A DNA stretch of 64,000 nucleotides from Antitrichia curtipendula (GCA_951230915.1 OX579642.1:1426001-1490000); one strand, 5' to 3'. Positions 38,096 through 48,405 are shown, numbered from the stretch's first letter. Notes: generated by a model from the sequence alone, not told the origin. Numbers and translations are program-made.

Positions 38096-40180
38096 TGTAG
38101 AACCAAAATAAGGTTGTACCATACCCATTATAGTGTTTGGTCTAGATTTGTGTTTAGACTTAGAATCCCACCAAACCTAGCCCAAAAATAAGTAGAAAGA
38201 ACGAAACGGGTGGATTTGTAGGATTCAAGTCACATAGGCCCGAAAGGGCTAAATTCCACCATGAAGGTGGCAATTCATGGCTAAGTCGGTCCGAAGGATC
38301 CACAACGAGGCCACTAGGTTGGGTCCTAGAGTTAGATTTAGAATTCCCCAAACCCCGATTGTTAGCATGCAGGAGCCACTAATGCAAGACCGGGCCCGTG
38401 GAGGAATCTATAGCCCAAAGAGGGTGTCCTAGGGTAAATCCCATGCCAGGAGTCCAACGACGAAATCGATTCGCCAAGATTCTTCTATCCGCAAAAGATT
38501 CCCGCACCGTCGCTAATTCAAGGAGATGGCCAATTCATCTCCACTGACCAATTGTGCCAGGTAAAGAAACGCACCTGCACATCTTTTATGTGACCCCATG
38601 AGAGGTCCTGTGAAAAATCCCGTCATCTTCCGACTTGCAGAAGAACCTTTTGCGGGTGGTCAACCCTGGTAACCTCCAACGAGAATTTCATGGAAATTAC
38701 CCAGGTTGCCAGAAAATCTCACTAAAAATTAGACTAGCTTGTTTTATGTTAATAATGTGCTCCGTGGAGTTTTGCAACATTCCGATAGCAGCAAGTACCC
38801 GAACCGGCAAGATTCCTCGAGAATTAATCACGTGGCGGGGTCCCCGCCACGTTGACCGGCATTCCGGGACCATACGACAGCGGAACAAAGTCAACCAAGA
38901 GTCTTTTCCGACTCCCTCACATCTACCGGAGACCCTAAGCTATTTACATTTCTCAAAATAGGAGACCCCCAATATCTAGGATTTTACTACGGTTTAGTTT
39001 TTTAAACTAAATTAGCCTACGATGGTTTTTTGTCCTCGGTACGGGGGGTAGAGGGATCTTGGACTAAACACGGCGATCTAGAGCCAATGGCGCAATCCAT
39101 TTGACGATTGGAGTAAATCTCCAAAAGTTAGGAGGTTGGTCCAGCGTAGATAGGTAAAAGTAGTTTTTTAGGGATTAGGATGAAAATCTTTGGAGATGAG
39201 GATGAAAATCCAAGTTGATAAGGTTACTTTAGAGCTCTTGAGGGGAAGGTGGGGCCTTGGAAACCTATTTAAGGTCCCCATTTTTCTCTCAAGATCACCC
39301 CCAAATCTTGTTTTGGGTCCGTGGGTCCAATTTATGTTGGGATTTTTGGCGTTTTAGCCAAGAAACCTCTACGGTGTTTTTGGAGCACTTTTTGCTCCTT
39401 TTGTTGTTATATTTCAAGCTTTGAAGGTCCTTGGAGGGCCCTTCTACCTTGTCTTGTACACACTTTGTGTGTGTTTGTGTATACTCTTGTTGTTATTTGA
39501 AAGTCTTTCTATCTTTGGTGTATCCTTGTGAACTAGCTTGTTTGTCGAGAGTTTTTTGTCATTGTACTAACCCTAGAGCAACCCCCCACCGTACCTTGGC
39601 GATGCCGCTTTGGAGGGCCTTTAGTCTTTGAGTGTTGCTTTATTACTAACTCCCTTGTGATCACTTGAGTTCTATGAGTGTTGTGGGTACTATTTAGAAA
39701 CTAACCTTGTCCTTCTCTTATTGACATTGTAGTGGTCCCCCTCCGGGACGGCAAAGCTTTGAATTTGTGGAGGGTTTTCTTTAAGTGTTTTTTGTCCACC
39801 TTCTTCTAACTTCTCTCTTGTTAAGTGGACCCTCCTTCGGGACGGCGAAGCTTTGACTTTGTTATGTGTTCTTTTTAGAGTGTGTTTTCCTACCTTCTTC
39901 TAAAGTCTCCCTGGTGGGTGGACCCCCCTTTGGGACAGCGGACCTCTGAACCTATGTGTTCGAAATTGTCGTAGAATTTAGAGTGTCATCAAAAATACGG
40001 CGAAGCTTTGAACCCCCCTTTCTTTTGATCATTTCAATGTAGTTAGGCCTTTTTGCCATATTTGGGTCAAATTGTTATTGTAATATTAGTCTTTCTTTAG
40101 GGCCGAAACCAAGGGTGTGGTCAGACCGCTAAGAAGAAGATTTAGTACAAATTGAAGTTTAGAATCTCAGATTAGAGGTC
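38096..40180 (+). mobile_element. Possible solo LTR or similar insert within the transposon
   Basis: The block starts TGTAGAACC and is flanked on both sides by AAGAG (38,091-38,095 and 40,181-40,185). It holds a TATA-like CTATTTAAGG (39,267) and a GTGGCGGGGTCCCCGCCAC hairpin (about 38,832). Three or four spaced GTGGACCCCCTTCGGGACGG...AAGCTTTGA units lie at 39,730-40,010. These fit a promoter-bearing LTR. The right end does not finish in the canonical CA and no retrotransposon genes adjoin it, so the call is tentative. Confidence 0.35.
39730..40015. repeat. Spaced direct repeats, GTGGWCCCYCY unit
   Basis: GTGGTCCCCCTCCGGGACGG (39,731), GTGGACCCTCCTTCGGGACGG (39,824) and GTGGACCCCCCTTTGGGACAG (39,916) recur about every 92 bases. 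A CACCTTCTTCTAA string lies between the first two and CTACCTTCTTCTAA between the second and third. A final ACGGCGAAGCTTTGAACCCC lies at 39,998. Confidence 0.75.
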
Positions 40181-40439
40181 AAGAGCTTTCCAAAAACATA
40201 AAGTACAAAGAAAACCGAGTTGAATTGAGAGAGATATAAGCGGATGAAGTTTCAAACACTAATTAGTACTCAAAACTTCATCCATGCATAACTTTTGCTA
40301 GGAAAGTCCGATTTGCAAGTTCTACATCAACTTAGAAAGCTGGTTTTAGCCTCTACAAGGAAAACATATTGGAAGTCTAAAAATAGTAAGCTGTCAAAAG
40401 TCAGACCGAGAGCTAAGGCATTTTGATAGGGAGATTAGA

Positions 40440-40870
40440 AAATAGATTAGGAGGAAAGGGAGGAAAAGGAAAGAAAGGGAAGGGAGAGAATAGAAGTGAC
40501 ATCTCCACGCGCACACCTGCAAAACAAGCACCTCCAATTCTCTCACCACCACAGAAACGACAAAACAAAAATGGAAGGAGATTAGGAAGAAGGAGTTGAA
40601 ATAGGCGGAAGAAGGAGAGAGACGATCAATAGTGGCCTAGGCTAGAGTGGTAGGAAAATCTCAAAAGTTCCTCACGGCCATTAGAAGGAGGATTAGGATG
40701 ACGCAAACCATGACAAACGTAAGAAGGTAGTTAGCTTTCCAATTATTAGCGTCATAGGCGTAAGACCATATTAAAAGTTTAGGTAGAATAGTGTTAGTGT
40801 AGAAAGAGAGAAAGGGAAAGAGAAAGAAAGAGAAGGGAAGGAGAAGGTAGGAAGAAGGGAAGTAGAAAGG
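40440..40870. repeat. Purine-rich tracts
   Basis: At 40,440-40,500 and again at 40,797-40,865 the plus strand is almost only A and G (GGAGGAAAGGGAGGAAAAGG and similar). The second tract ends about 85 bases before the first ATG of the ParB-like gene. Such mirror-like purine runs can form triplex DNA or act as GAGA-type promoter elements in plants. A promoter role here is inference. Confidence 0.6.
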
Positions 40871-40950
40871 TTTAGATCGCACGGAGTCATAATTCTCCCC
40901 AAAAATAAGCGGTGAGCTTGAAGAAATTTCAACCTGAATCAAGGTCCACC

Positions 40951-43900
40951 ATGGAGCACGAGAATGTGCATACAGACATGGACGAATTTCTCTCCGAAAC
41001 CGGCAGTGAAGAGGTGAGTTTCTTTTGATTTAATCTTTGGTGTGTTGTTCCCAATTAGCTTATGGTTCTTCTCTTAAAATTAGCCCTCTTCACGTGAATA
41101 GTAACCCGTAATAGGTACAGTAAAAATTAGGAATAGAAGCTAAATTGTAGAGTTAGTTTTAGGAGGAAAAAGCCAGAGTAAGTTTCAGGAGTAAAAACTT
41201 AAAATAGATTTAGGAATAAAACTTAGAGTTAAAATTAGGAGTAAAATTTAGAGTTAAAATTAGGAGTAAAACTTAGAATAGGTTTAGGAGTAAAACTTAG
41301 AATAGGTTTAGGAGTAAAACTTAGAATAGGTTTAGGAGTAAAACTTAGAATAGGTTTAGGAGTAAAACTTAGAGTTAAAATTAGGAGTAAAAACTTAGAG
41401 TTAATTTAGGGTAGAATTTAGAGCTAATTTACTCAGGAATAAAAACCCGAAGGTAAACAAATCAAACCATAGAGTCAAAAATCTAGAATTAGGACTAGAA
41501 GTTGGAAACTAGAGTAAAGACTAAGCTTGGGATTTGTCGTAGAGTTAAAACTTCCCTCAAAAGATAGTCTTCGACACTCATGGAAGGAACGTAGGGGTTC
41601 CCCGCGCATGTAGTTCGGGACGTTAGAAATGACGCCAACTACTCAGCCAACCCTATCCATAGGATAGACAGTTAGGGAGTTAGGAATTACCACCACCTTT
41701 GATCATCACAGTCAACTTGTTAGTTCCCCATGCATTTCTAATAGTATTCGCTACCATCCACGATACCTAGAAAACGTTAGCACAAAAAAGATCCATTGCT
41801 TAGAAGGCACAGTGGACCGTGCTCACAACACCCCCATATATTTAAAAGGTGGATAAAGGCATAGAACTTGGTCGGTGTTCGCCTGATTACCGAGGGTGGG
41901 TAATCTTGCGCCCGTAGATGGAGATCGCGAGAACGATGAGGGGCCGACGACAGAAGCAGCCCCCAAAATACGCATCGAGCAGAGTCTGCGAGCGACGCCG
42001 AAGAAACCCCGACTATCCAAGGTAACAAGGTGAGATTTTTTTCTTTCCTCCCGCTCGTCATGTCCCATTGATGGATCAGATTTGTACTTGTGATTCTTCC
42101 CTCTCGACGCCGAGAGCTGGCTGCTTGCTCCCCCGACGTGATCCCATCGGCAGAGGTGATTGGGATTTGTATTTTTTTTTTGGTTTCCTCCTGCTCGTCA
42201 TGTCCTGTGATGGATCAAGTTCCTGCTCATGTTCCTGCCCTCTCGGCGCCAAGAGCTGCCTGCTTGCTCCCTGGATGTGATCCCATCGGGACGGGTGATC
42301 GGTGTTTGTATATATTTTTTGGTTTCCTCTCGCTCGTCATGTCCTGTGATGGATCAGATTCGTGCTCATGATTCTTCCCTCTCAGCGTAGAGAGCTGCCT
42401 GCTTGCTTCCCCGACGTGATCCCATCAGGACGGATGATTGGGGGTTTGTACATTTTTTTTTCTTTCCTCCCGCTCGTCATGTCGTGTGATGGATCAGGTT
42501 CGTGCTCGTGATTGTGCCCTCTCGACGTCGAGAGCTGCCTGCTTGCTCCCCTGACGTGATCCCATCGGCACGGGTGATCGGGGTTTGTATACTTTTTTTG
42601 GTTTCCTCCCACTCATCATGTCCTGTGATGGATCAGGTTCGTGCTCGTGATTCTGCCCTCTCGGCGCCGAGAGCTGCCTGCTTGCTCCTCTGACATGATC
42701 CTATCGACACGGGTGATTGGGGTTTGTATATTTTTTTTGGTTTCCTCCCGCTCGTCATGTCCTGTGATGGATCAGATTCCTGCTCATGTTTCTGCCCTCT
42801 CGGTGCCAAGAACTGCCTGCTTGCACCCTCGACGTGATTCCATCGGCACGGGTGATCGGGGGTTTGTACATTTTTTTTCTTTCCTCCCGCTCATCATGTC
42901 GTGTGATGGATCAGGTTCGTGCTTGTGATTGTGCCCTCTCGGCGCCAAGAGCTTCCTGCTTGTTCCTTCGACGTGATTCCATCGGCATAGGTGATCGGGG
43001 GTTTGTACATTTTTTTTCTTTCCTCCTGCTTGTCATGTCGTGTGATGGATCAGGTTCATGCTCATGTTTCTGCCCTCTCGGCGTCGAGAGCTGCTTGCTT
43101 GCTCCCTCAACGTGATCCCATCGGGACGGGTGATCAGGGTTTGTATACTTTTTTTGGTTTCCTCCCGCTCGTCATGTCCTGTGATGGATCAGGTTCCTGC
43201 TCATGTTTCTGCCCTCTCGGCGTCGAGAGCTGCTTGCTTGCTCCCTCAACGTGATCCCATCGGGACGGGTGATCAGGATTTGTATACTTTTTTTGGTTTC
43301 CTCCCGCTCGTCATGTCCTGTGATGGATCAGGTTCCTGCTCATGTTTCTGCCCTCTCGGCGTCGAGAGTTGCCTGCTTGCTCCCCCAATGTGATCCCATC
43401 GGGACGGGTGATCAGGGTTTGTATATTTTTTTTCTTTCCTCCTGCTTGTCATGTCCTGTGATGGATCAGGTTCGTGCTCGTGATTTTGCCCTCTCAGCGT
43501 CGAGAGCTGCTTGCTTGCTCCCCGGATGTGATCCCATCGGGACGGGTGATCGGGGTTTGTATACTTTTTTTGGTTTCCTCCCGCTCGTCATGTCCTGTGA
43601 TGGATCAGGTTCCTGCTCATGTTTTTGCCCTCTCGGCGCCGAGAGCTTCCTGCTTGCCCCCCCGACGTGATTCTATATTTTGTGATACCGTGGACCAAAT
43701 TAAATTTGAGTGTTGTATTGTTTTCCAGGTTCTGCCCGAGGCTACTCCTGCTCTTGAGGTCGACATGGAACCTGAGAATGTTGAATCGCATGCCCCTGAT
43801 CAGCCGGACATTTTGACGGCTGAAAATATGGAAGACGACGGTTCCGAGGCCGATGATTTAGAGCCATTGGATGACTTCACTTCAGAGGATGCTCTACGTA

Positions 43901-45682
43901 GATCCGAGAAAGTGAATTCGGTGTCGTCCGTCGTCCGTCTCCGAATGAAGCCCCATTCAGTATCTCGACTCCGAATTCCATTGTTTCGCCTGTCTGCGAT
44001 GCCTATGGTTAGACCAACATTGAAGTCTGACTTGACTAGGCTAGTTGAAGAATATGTTTTTGGGTACAGGGATGGGTCGGCCGTCTTCTATGTTTCAGTT
44101 ACAAATGAACAGGGGGAGGAGGAGCACGTCAAAGACAATGAAAAGGTTGCATGGGGACCTTTTTGGAATGAAGAGAATGATGTTTTTAATGCAATTTTGA
44201 GTACTACGCCGGAGTTGAAGCATCTCAAGAACTCTAAGTTCTTTGTATGCGATGGTAACCATCGCCTTCTAGCTTGGTCATCATATATTACTCTTCACCA
44301 TGATAACAACCGAGATTGGCATGTTTCCATTGACTCAATTTTATTAGAGACAAAGGGGCGGATTAGAGAAGTCATGCATGTTATGCACAACATAAATAAG
44401 TACGTGCACAAAGCTCTCCTTCTGTTTTGTGATTCTTTCGTTATGTTTTCCTATGAGCCAAGGGATTCTGACGAATTGTTTGATTTATGATTACAGACAC
44501 ACTGAGAATTCATTCATCCGGACAAGCTTGGTGCACACCTTGTACCGGGTCCGCAAATACGGAGTCATACCCTTGGATAAGTTCACCGATCACTTGAGTG
44601 CCTCTGAGATGTTACAATGCACTCAGAATTTGAGGAAGTCATGGTACAGCATGTCGTTAGAGGTGTTTACGGCCTTCATTTATCGTGTAAGTGTCATCTT
44701 TGGCTTGAAGTACATTTCAGTTACATATATTCTCCAGTTCTCATTGTTTTCTTATCTCACTTGTCTTATCCATTTTTCGTTTCAATATGAGATAGCTGCC
44801 GCAGCAGATACTGCAGTGAGGTTGTATAAGGAAGACATGCCAATGGAAGAGCAGACAGAGAATGGAGTTCTGGCTGCGATGAGACTAGGAACGAAGGAGA
44901 AGATAGCTGTCTTGACCAAAAAGTTGGAGAAGCTCACTGCTGTGGCTAATCCAAGTCTAGAGAAGGAGTGGCTTGATGAGGTGAATTCTCATTATAACAG
45001 ATTTTCAATTTTTTAGTGTTGTTGAATGTATTTGTCCACTATAAGAAACCCATGTTTTAGGTGCCGTTTTGAAATTTTTTCAGACGGATTTTAGGTGATG
45101 TCAAAAAAAACAAATTGTATTTTTTTGTCAATAATCATGTCCAATATAACATCCAGATCTGTCCTAGAAGAAGACAAGGCCATCTCTGATGCAATGTTGG
45201 CTCCTCTCATTCGTCCAGTTCATGTTGTTCCTGTAACACCTGCACCTGTGACATTGGCCTCTAACGATCCAAATGCAGAGGAGGTCGTGGTTCATCATAT
45301 TATCAAAAAATCTCGATTCAGTAAGTAAGTCCTTTTTGAATTTGCATTTTTTCATGTTCATTTCACCTTTGCCTATCTTAAGACATTTATAACTCTTTTT
45401 TTTCCATGCAGCATGATTAATAATGAGGTGCAACATTGGCCATTGTACTCTTTGCCCAGATTTTTTCCTAGTCCGGAGAAACCGTACATACTACCCTCCT
45501 ATGCCGAGGCGTTAGCAGTTCAATTTGCATCCCAGCGCCTTCTCCCTACATGGAATAAGGCTACTCCTTTAGACCCTAGGGTGTTGGAATTTGTAGATGT
45601 GGAAGCTGAAGAAGCAGATGAGGAGACCTCTAGCAGTGATAGCAATGTTCATTCTCACTCAATGTCTTCTTCGTCTACGTGA
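40951..45682 (+). CDS. ParB/sulfiredoxin-like transposon accessory protein, seven exons
   Basis: The exons are 40,951-41,013, 43,729-44,399, 44,497-44,686, 44,792-44,980, 45,084-45,094, 45,157-45,324 and 45,412-45,682. All junctions are GT-AG and phases agree, giving 521 codons and about 520 residues. The start ATG has a strong context (TCCACCATGG) and exon 1 ends at GAG|GTGAGT. Residues 1-75 are acidic. At about 190-205 lies KFFVCDGNHRLLAW, which resembles the GxxR box of ParB and sulfiredoxin-like domains, where the Arg binds the nucleotide phosphates. Exon 4 is helical (KLEKLTAV). The C-terminus is acidic and Ser-rich. No helix-turn-helix is recognised. The gene reads away from the transposase gene, with its 3' end toward the right TIR, and looks intact although the transposase is broken. 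It may act in transposition, mobilisation of relatives or repression; that is inference. Confidence 0.75.
41158..41415. repeat. 24-bp minisatellite in intron 1
   Basis: The unit TTTAGGAGTAAAACTTAGAATAGG recurs, with a variant AATTAGGAGTAAAACTTAGAGTTAAA, for about ten copies. It lies in the first intron of the ParB-like gene, before the 139-bp array. Confidence 0.85.
42060..43680. repeat. Twelve 139-bp tandem units with a 16-bp palindrome
   Basis: TGATGGATCA marks the units at 42,069, 42,208, 42,348, 42,488, 42,627, 42,765, 42,904, 43,043, 43,182, 43,321, 43,459 and 43,599. The spacing is 138-140. Each unit carries a form of CTCTCGGCGCCGAGAG. It is perfectly symmetric in units 4, 5 and 12; most other units differ by CpG transitions. 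Each unit also has a T-rich run, CTCGTCATGTCCTGTGATGG and CCCATCGGGACGGGTGATC. The array ends 50 bases before exon 2 of the ParB-like gene. Because the period is not a multiple of three, the ORFs running through it (up to 155 residues) are artefacts. Confidence 0.9.
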
Positions 45683-45977
45683 TCTTGTATTGAGATAGAT
45701 CATTTTTGTTTGATCTACGTCTCCATCTTCTACACTTTACTTTATGTATTTGAAAAATGATGACAATATAGCTACTAGCTCATGGTCCTCAGATCTGAAT
45801 TTGTATTGTCAATATCTTGTCATGGTTTTGATTGTGGTATCCATGCTATAGATACAGTCATTTACTACTTGTTTTAGGGGGAGCGACCCTTAATTTGCCT
45901 AAATTGGTTAGAAACAAAGAGAGCTTTGTTGCTTTTAATTTTTGGGGTGGTGATTAATGTTCTAAACCATTGTGGGA

Positions 45978-45995
45978 CCTCTCGGCGCCGAGAGG
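45978..45995. promoter_or_regulatory. Perfect 18-bp palindrome near the right end
   Basis: CCTCTCGGCGCCGAGAGG lies 295 bases after the ParB-like stop codon and about 930 bases from the right terminus. It has the same core as the array units and the site at 34,113. No other copies were seen outside the transposon. Confidence 0.65.
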
Positions 45996-46394
45996 AGGAT
46001 CTGACATTTGCATGGTAATCTTCAACCAAGACCCTAAACCTCTAATTTGATATCCACTACAAAACAATATAAGTTCCATAGTCATTTATTAGTCTACAAG
46101 CTGAATTATCCTAGAGTTAGTACTTTTAAGTGTTATTAAGCTTATACAATACAATGCAACTCCAATTATCTACTTCTTACTTTTCACCCGGAACCCCTAT
46201 CAATTGGGATCTCCAACAACCCCTCATGTAAGAAGACTTTTGTGGAATGAGTATCTAAAGATCAGATAGAATTGTATACCATACATAATTGTGGTAGACA
46301 TTCCGCTCTAATCATCAAGTTCTGTACTTAATAGAATTTGGAAAGGATCCAAATTACTTTAGTTCATATGATGTACTGCCATTTTTTATGTATA

Positions 46395-46580
46395 TGCAAG
46401 ATTTTTTTTATTTTTTATTTTTGAAACAAGCGTGTTGAGGAAACACACTGCAAGGGATCTGTCAAGAAGAGAGGCTGATTTCACGCAAGGTAGAGAAACT
46501 ACTACCACCTGGTTTCGAACCCGCAACCACACAATTTGGTTTAGGTACCTCTGGACCATCCTCCGGTAGTTTAGGGTCAT
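46395..46580 (-). mobile_element. tRNA-derived SINE, minus strand
   Basis: Read on the minus strand, an A-box-like TGGTCCAGAGG (46,558-46,548) is followed 26 bases later by GGTTCGAAACC, a perfect B box (46,521-46,511). The copy ends in GTTTCAAAAATAAAAAATAAAAAAA. This is the layout of a Pol III promoter followed by a tRNA-unrelated body and A-rich tail. It is nested in the right part of the large transposon. Target duplications were not resolved. Confidence 0.65.
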
Positions 46581-46668
46581 CACAGACCGACATGCGAGAT
46601 TTAGGCCATGTTCAAACCCTATAATTCTCTTAATCCATTGTAGAATTCCAAGGAGGCGCAATTTCTAA

Positions 46669-46697
46669 ACCCTAAATCCTAAACCCTAAACCAAATT
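46669..46697. repeat. Telomere-like CCCTAAA motif
   Basis: AAACCCTAAATCCTAAACCC followed by TAAACC is a short interstitial match to the plant telomere repeat. It lies inside the transposon near its right end. Confidence 0.7.
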
Positions 46698-46860
46698 AGT
46701 TCATCGTTTTATAACTTCAAGTATAGTGAAATTTGATAATATTTAGCCATAGAGTGTCCCTCAAGGGTTAAAATCATTTTAGGTAGACAAAATCCAAACA
46801 TTATTTTAGAATTTCTATCCTACTGCTGTATTTTCCATAAACACATTCATAGGTCCCACC

Positions 46861-46929
46861 CTAGAATTCAGTCTAAAAAACTGTATGCTCACAGGCTCAC
46901 GCTCACAAGCTCACAGAATAGCAACCCTG
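46861..46929. repeat. Right terminal inverted repeat
   Basis: It ends ...AGAATAGCAACCCTG. The complement aligns with the left end at 28 of 30 positions, then continues as GTGAGC/TGAGCC units. Confidence 0.9.
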
Positions 46930-46938
46930 CTTCTCAGG
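46930..46938. repeat. 9-bp target site duplication, right
   Basis: CTTCTCAGG, identical to 32,134-32,142. The following TACATATTGTATGAAATTTTC matches ACATGTTGTATGAAAATTTG in the empty-site paralogue at 31,006. Confidence 0.9.
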
Positions 46939-48059
46939 TACATATTGTATGAAATTTTCAAAGAAAAAAAGAAAAAATACAAGCAATTTTGAATTGCTCA
47001 AAATTGCTAGTTTGCCAAATAATAGTATTTGGACCTTTAGGGTAAATTTTTTTTTTTGGCATATTCAACTGTAGGATCTTACAACAGATAGTGTAAGAAT
47101 GTAAAGAAGAAATTTTGGAAACTTTTATTAAGTAGATTGCAAGATATCTGCATTTAAAGTGAAGGGAAAAAAAATTCATTGTTCAACTAGATTTTTTAAT
47201 TTTGAATCTTATTAGCTTAAAATTTTTGTAATAATGATTTTGAATTTCTAATTTTTTTATATTGAAGAATTGAGTTGAGAGTCTAAGATTTTTTTATTTT
47301 AAGAAAAAATACTTCATTGTCAATCATCAAAATTTATTAATTAGATGTAGGTTCATGATTGAAGAGAAAATTAAACCATTAATTAATAGCTCTAGGATGG
47401 AATTGAAACACATTAATCTCAACGATGAGATTGTTCTAGCAAGGGATTTTGAAATTGTGAATCTGTTTTTTTGAAATATTTTGAAAAATAAATTCAAAGA
47501 TGAATTCTACAAGTTACTATTCCAGAAAGACGCTATAATTGCCCAAAAAATAAAAGTGTCTATCACTTTCACATCACTAATCCAAATGGAATGAATCAAA
47601 ACTTCCCATGTATATAAAAATATAATCTATGTGAAATCAATTTTAAATGTTTAAATTTTAAGTTCTTGTGGGTTGTTTTTTTGCCCACCAAATTAAAATT
47701 TGGACTTATTGCGCCATTACTTTTGCTCTTAGGCACTATTTGAAAGAAAAATTATATTCCCCAAAAGCTAATGTATTTTTCTATTTTTTCAAAAAATTCA
47801 AAAAATCACGACAAATATTGAGACCGTACAAGCCCGCCCAAAAATACATTTTGTCTCCCTTAGGAAAAAGGGGACTTCAAGGGTTAAGAAATTATTTGAA
47901 ATTCATCTTCAAATGAAATTATTTGGAATAAGCTTACAAAAACTATCCTCCCACGAAGTTGGGAGTCTTGAGGGTTGGTCAAAGGCCTCTACAGGTGCCC
48001 TGTGGCATCGCATCCACCACCAGTGCTAGTGCCAGTGGCAACTTTTCCTTGTTCTCATC
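46939..48059. repeat. Dispersed repeat, right flank of the transposon
   Basis: The sequence continues the repeat interrupted by the transposon. It shares AATAGTATTTGGACCTTTAGG with the copy at 31,090, and further on AGCTCTAGGATGGAATTGAAA and CCAAATGGAATGAATCAAAA with the copies at 5-6 and 54-55 kb. No gene is recognised. From about 47,940 the base composition becomes less AT-rich. Confidence 0.6.
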
Positions 48060-48062
48060 TTA

Positions 48063-48212
48063 GGGCCTGTTTATGCCCAAAAACTTTGGGTTGGATTCCA
48101 AAGAAATGGAGTGTTTTCATTGGAAGATAGCTATGAACCCAAGACAAAGACTTAATCAAAACACTCCATTTCTTTGGGATCCAACCCAAAGTTTTTGGGT
48201 GTAAACAGGCCC
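48063..48212. mobile_element. Tourist-like MITE, TTA target duplication
   Basis: The ends are GGGCCTGTTTATGCCCAAAA and the complement GGGCCTGTTTACACCCAAAA, continuing ACTTTGGGTTGGAT, so the arms match over more than 50 bases. TTA flanks both sides (48,060-48,062 and 48,213-48,215). GGGCCTGTTT is a well-known terminus of plant PIF/Harbinger-type MITEs. The element is 150 bp and non-coding. Confidence 0.9.
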
Positions 48213-48291
48213 TTATTTTTGTTTTGGGTTACTTTTCTTTCTGACCCTTCCAGGCCATATTTGGGTGTGTTTTCTTATATTTTACGTACTA

Positions 48292-48405
48292 GAGAACGGT
48301 CCGCATGCTGCGGATTCTGCAGCAGCAAGCGGCACTGGGCGAGCCTGGAGGGCGAGACCTGTGGCCGCGCGCTGCTACAGAATCTGCAGCATGCGGACCG
48401 TTCCC
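48292..48405. mobile_element. GC-rich MITE, TA target duplication
   Basis: The left end GAGAACGGTCCGCATGCTGC and the complement of the right end GGGAACGGTCCGCATGCTGC pair over about 35 bases. TA flanks both sides, as in Tc1/mariner-type (Stowaway-like) insertions. The 114-bp element is unusually GC-rich for this neighbourhood. ORFs across it on both strands only mirror the inverted repeat. Confidence 0.8.

Larger units (their letters stand above)
32143..46929. mobile_element. 14.8-kb two-gene Mutator-like transposon with a ParB-like accessory gene
   Basis: The ends are inverted repeats. The left begins CAGTGGTGCTATTCTGTGAG, and the complement of the right begins CAGGGTTGCTATTCTGTGAG. Both continue CTTGTGAGCG, so 28 of the first 30 bases agree, followed by looser GTGAGC repeats. 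Exact 9-bp duplications flank the element. Inside are a minus-strand transposase gene (32,587-36,429) reading toward the left end and a plus-strand ParB-like gene (40,951-45,682) reading toward the right end. The middle (36.5-40.9 kb) is the divergent intergenic region and carries a probable solo LTR or other insert. The nine-base duplication, the DDE core and the C-terminal SWIM finger point to the MULE superfamily. KDZ-type elements are an alternative I consider less likely. Confidence 0.9.

Noticed and set aside
42068..43670. A series of 70-155 residue ORFs rich in CDGSGSC and LLP phrases
   Set aside because: They are out-of-register readings of the 139-bp tandem array. The period is not a multiple of three, so no frame is kept through the array.
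42060..43680. CRISPR-like array
   Set aside because: The units are contiguous 139-bp tandem repeats with no short repeats and unique spacers. The context is eukaryotic.
46500..46560. Functional tRNA gene
   Set aside because: Only A- and B-box-like motifs are present. No cloverleaf with an anticodon stem can be drawn, and an A-rich tail follows, so a SINE is the better reading.
32143..46929. Classification as a KDZ or hAT element because the ends begin CAG and the element is large
   Set aside because: The 9-bp duplication, the CLLH motif after the second Asp and a C-terminal SWIM finger fit Mutator-like transposases better. hAT elements make 8-bp duplications.
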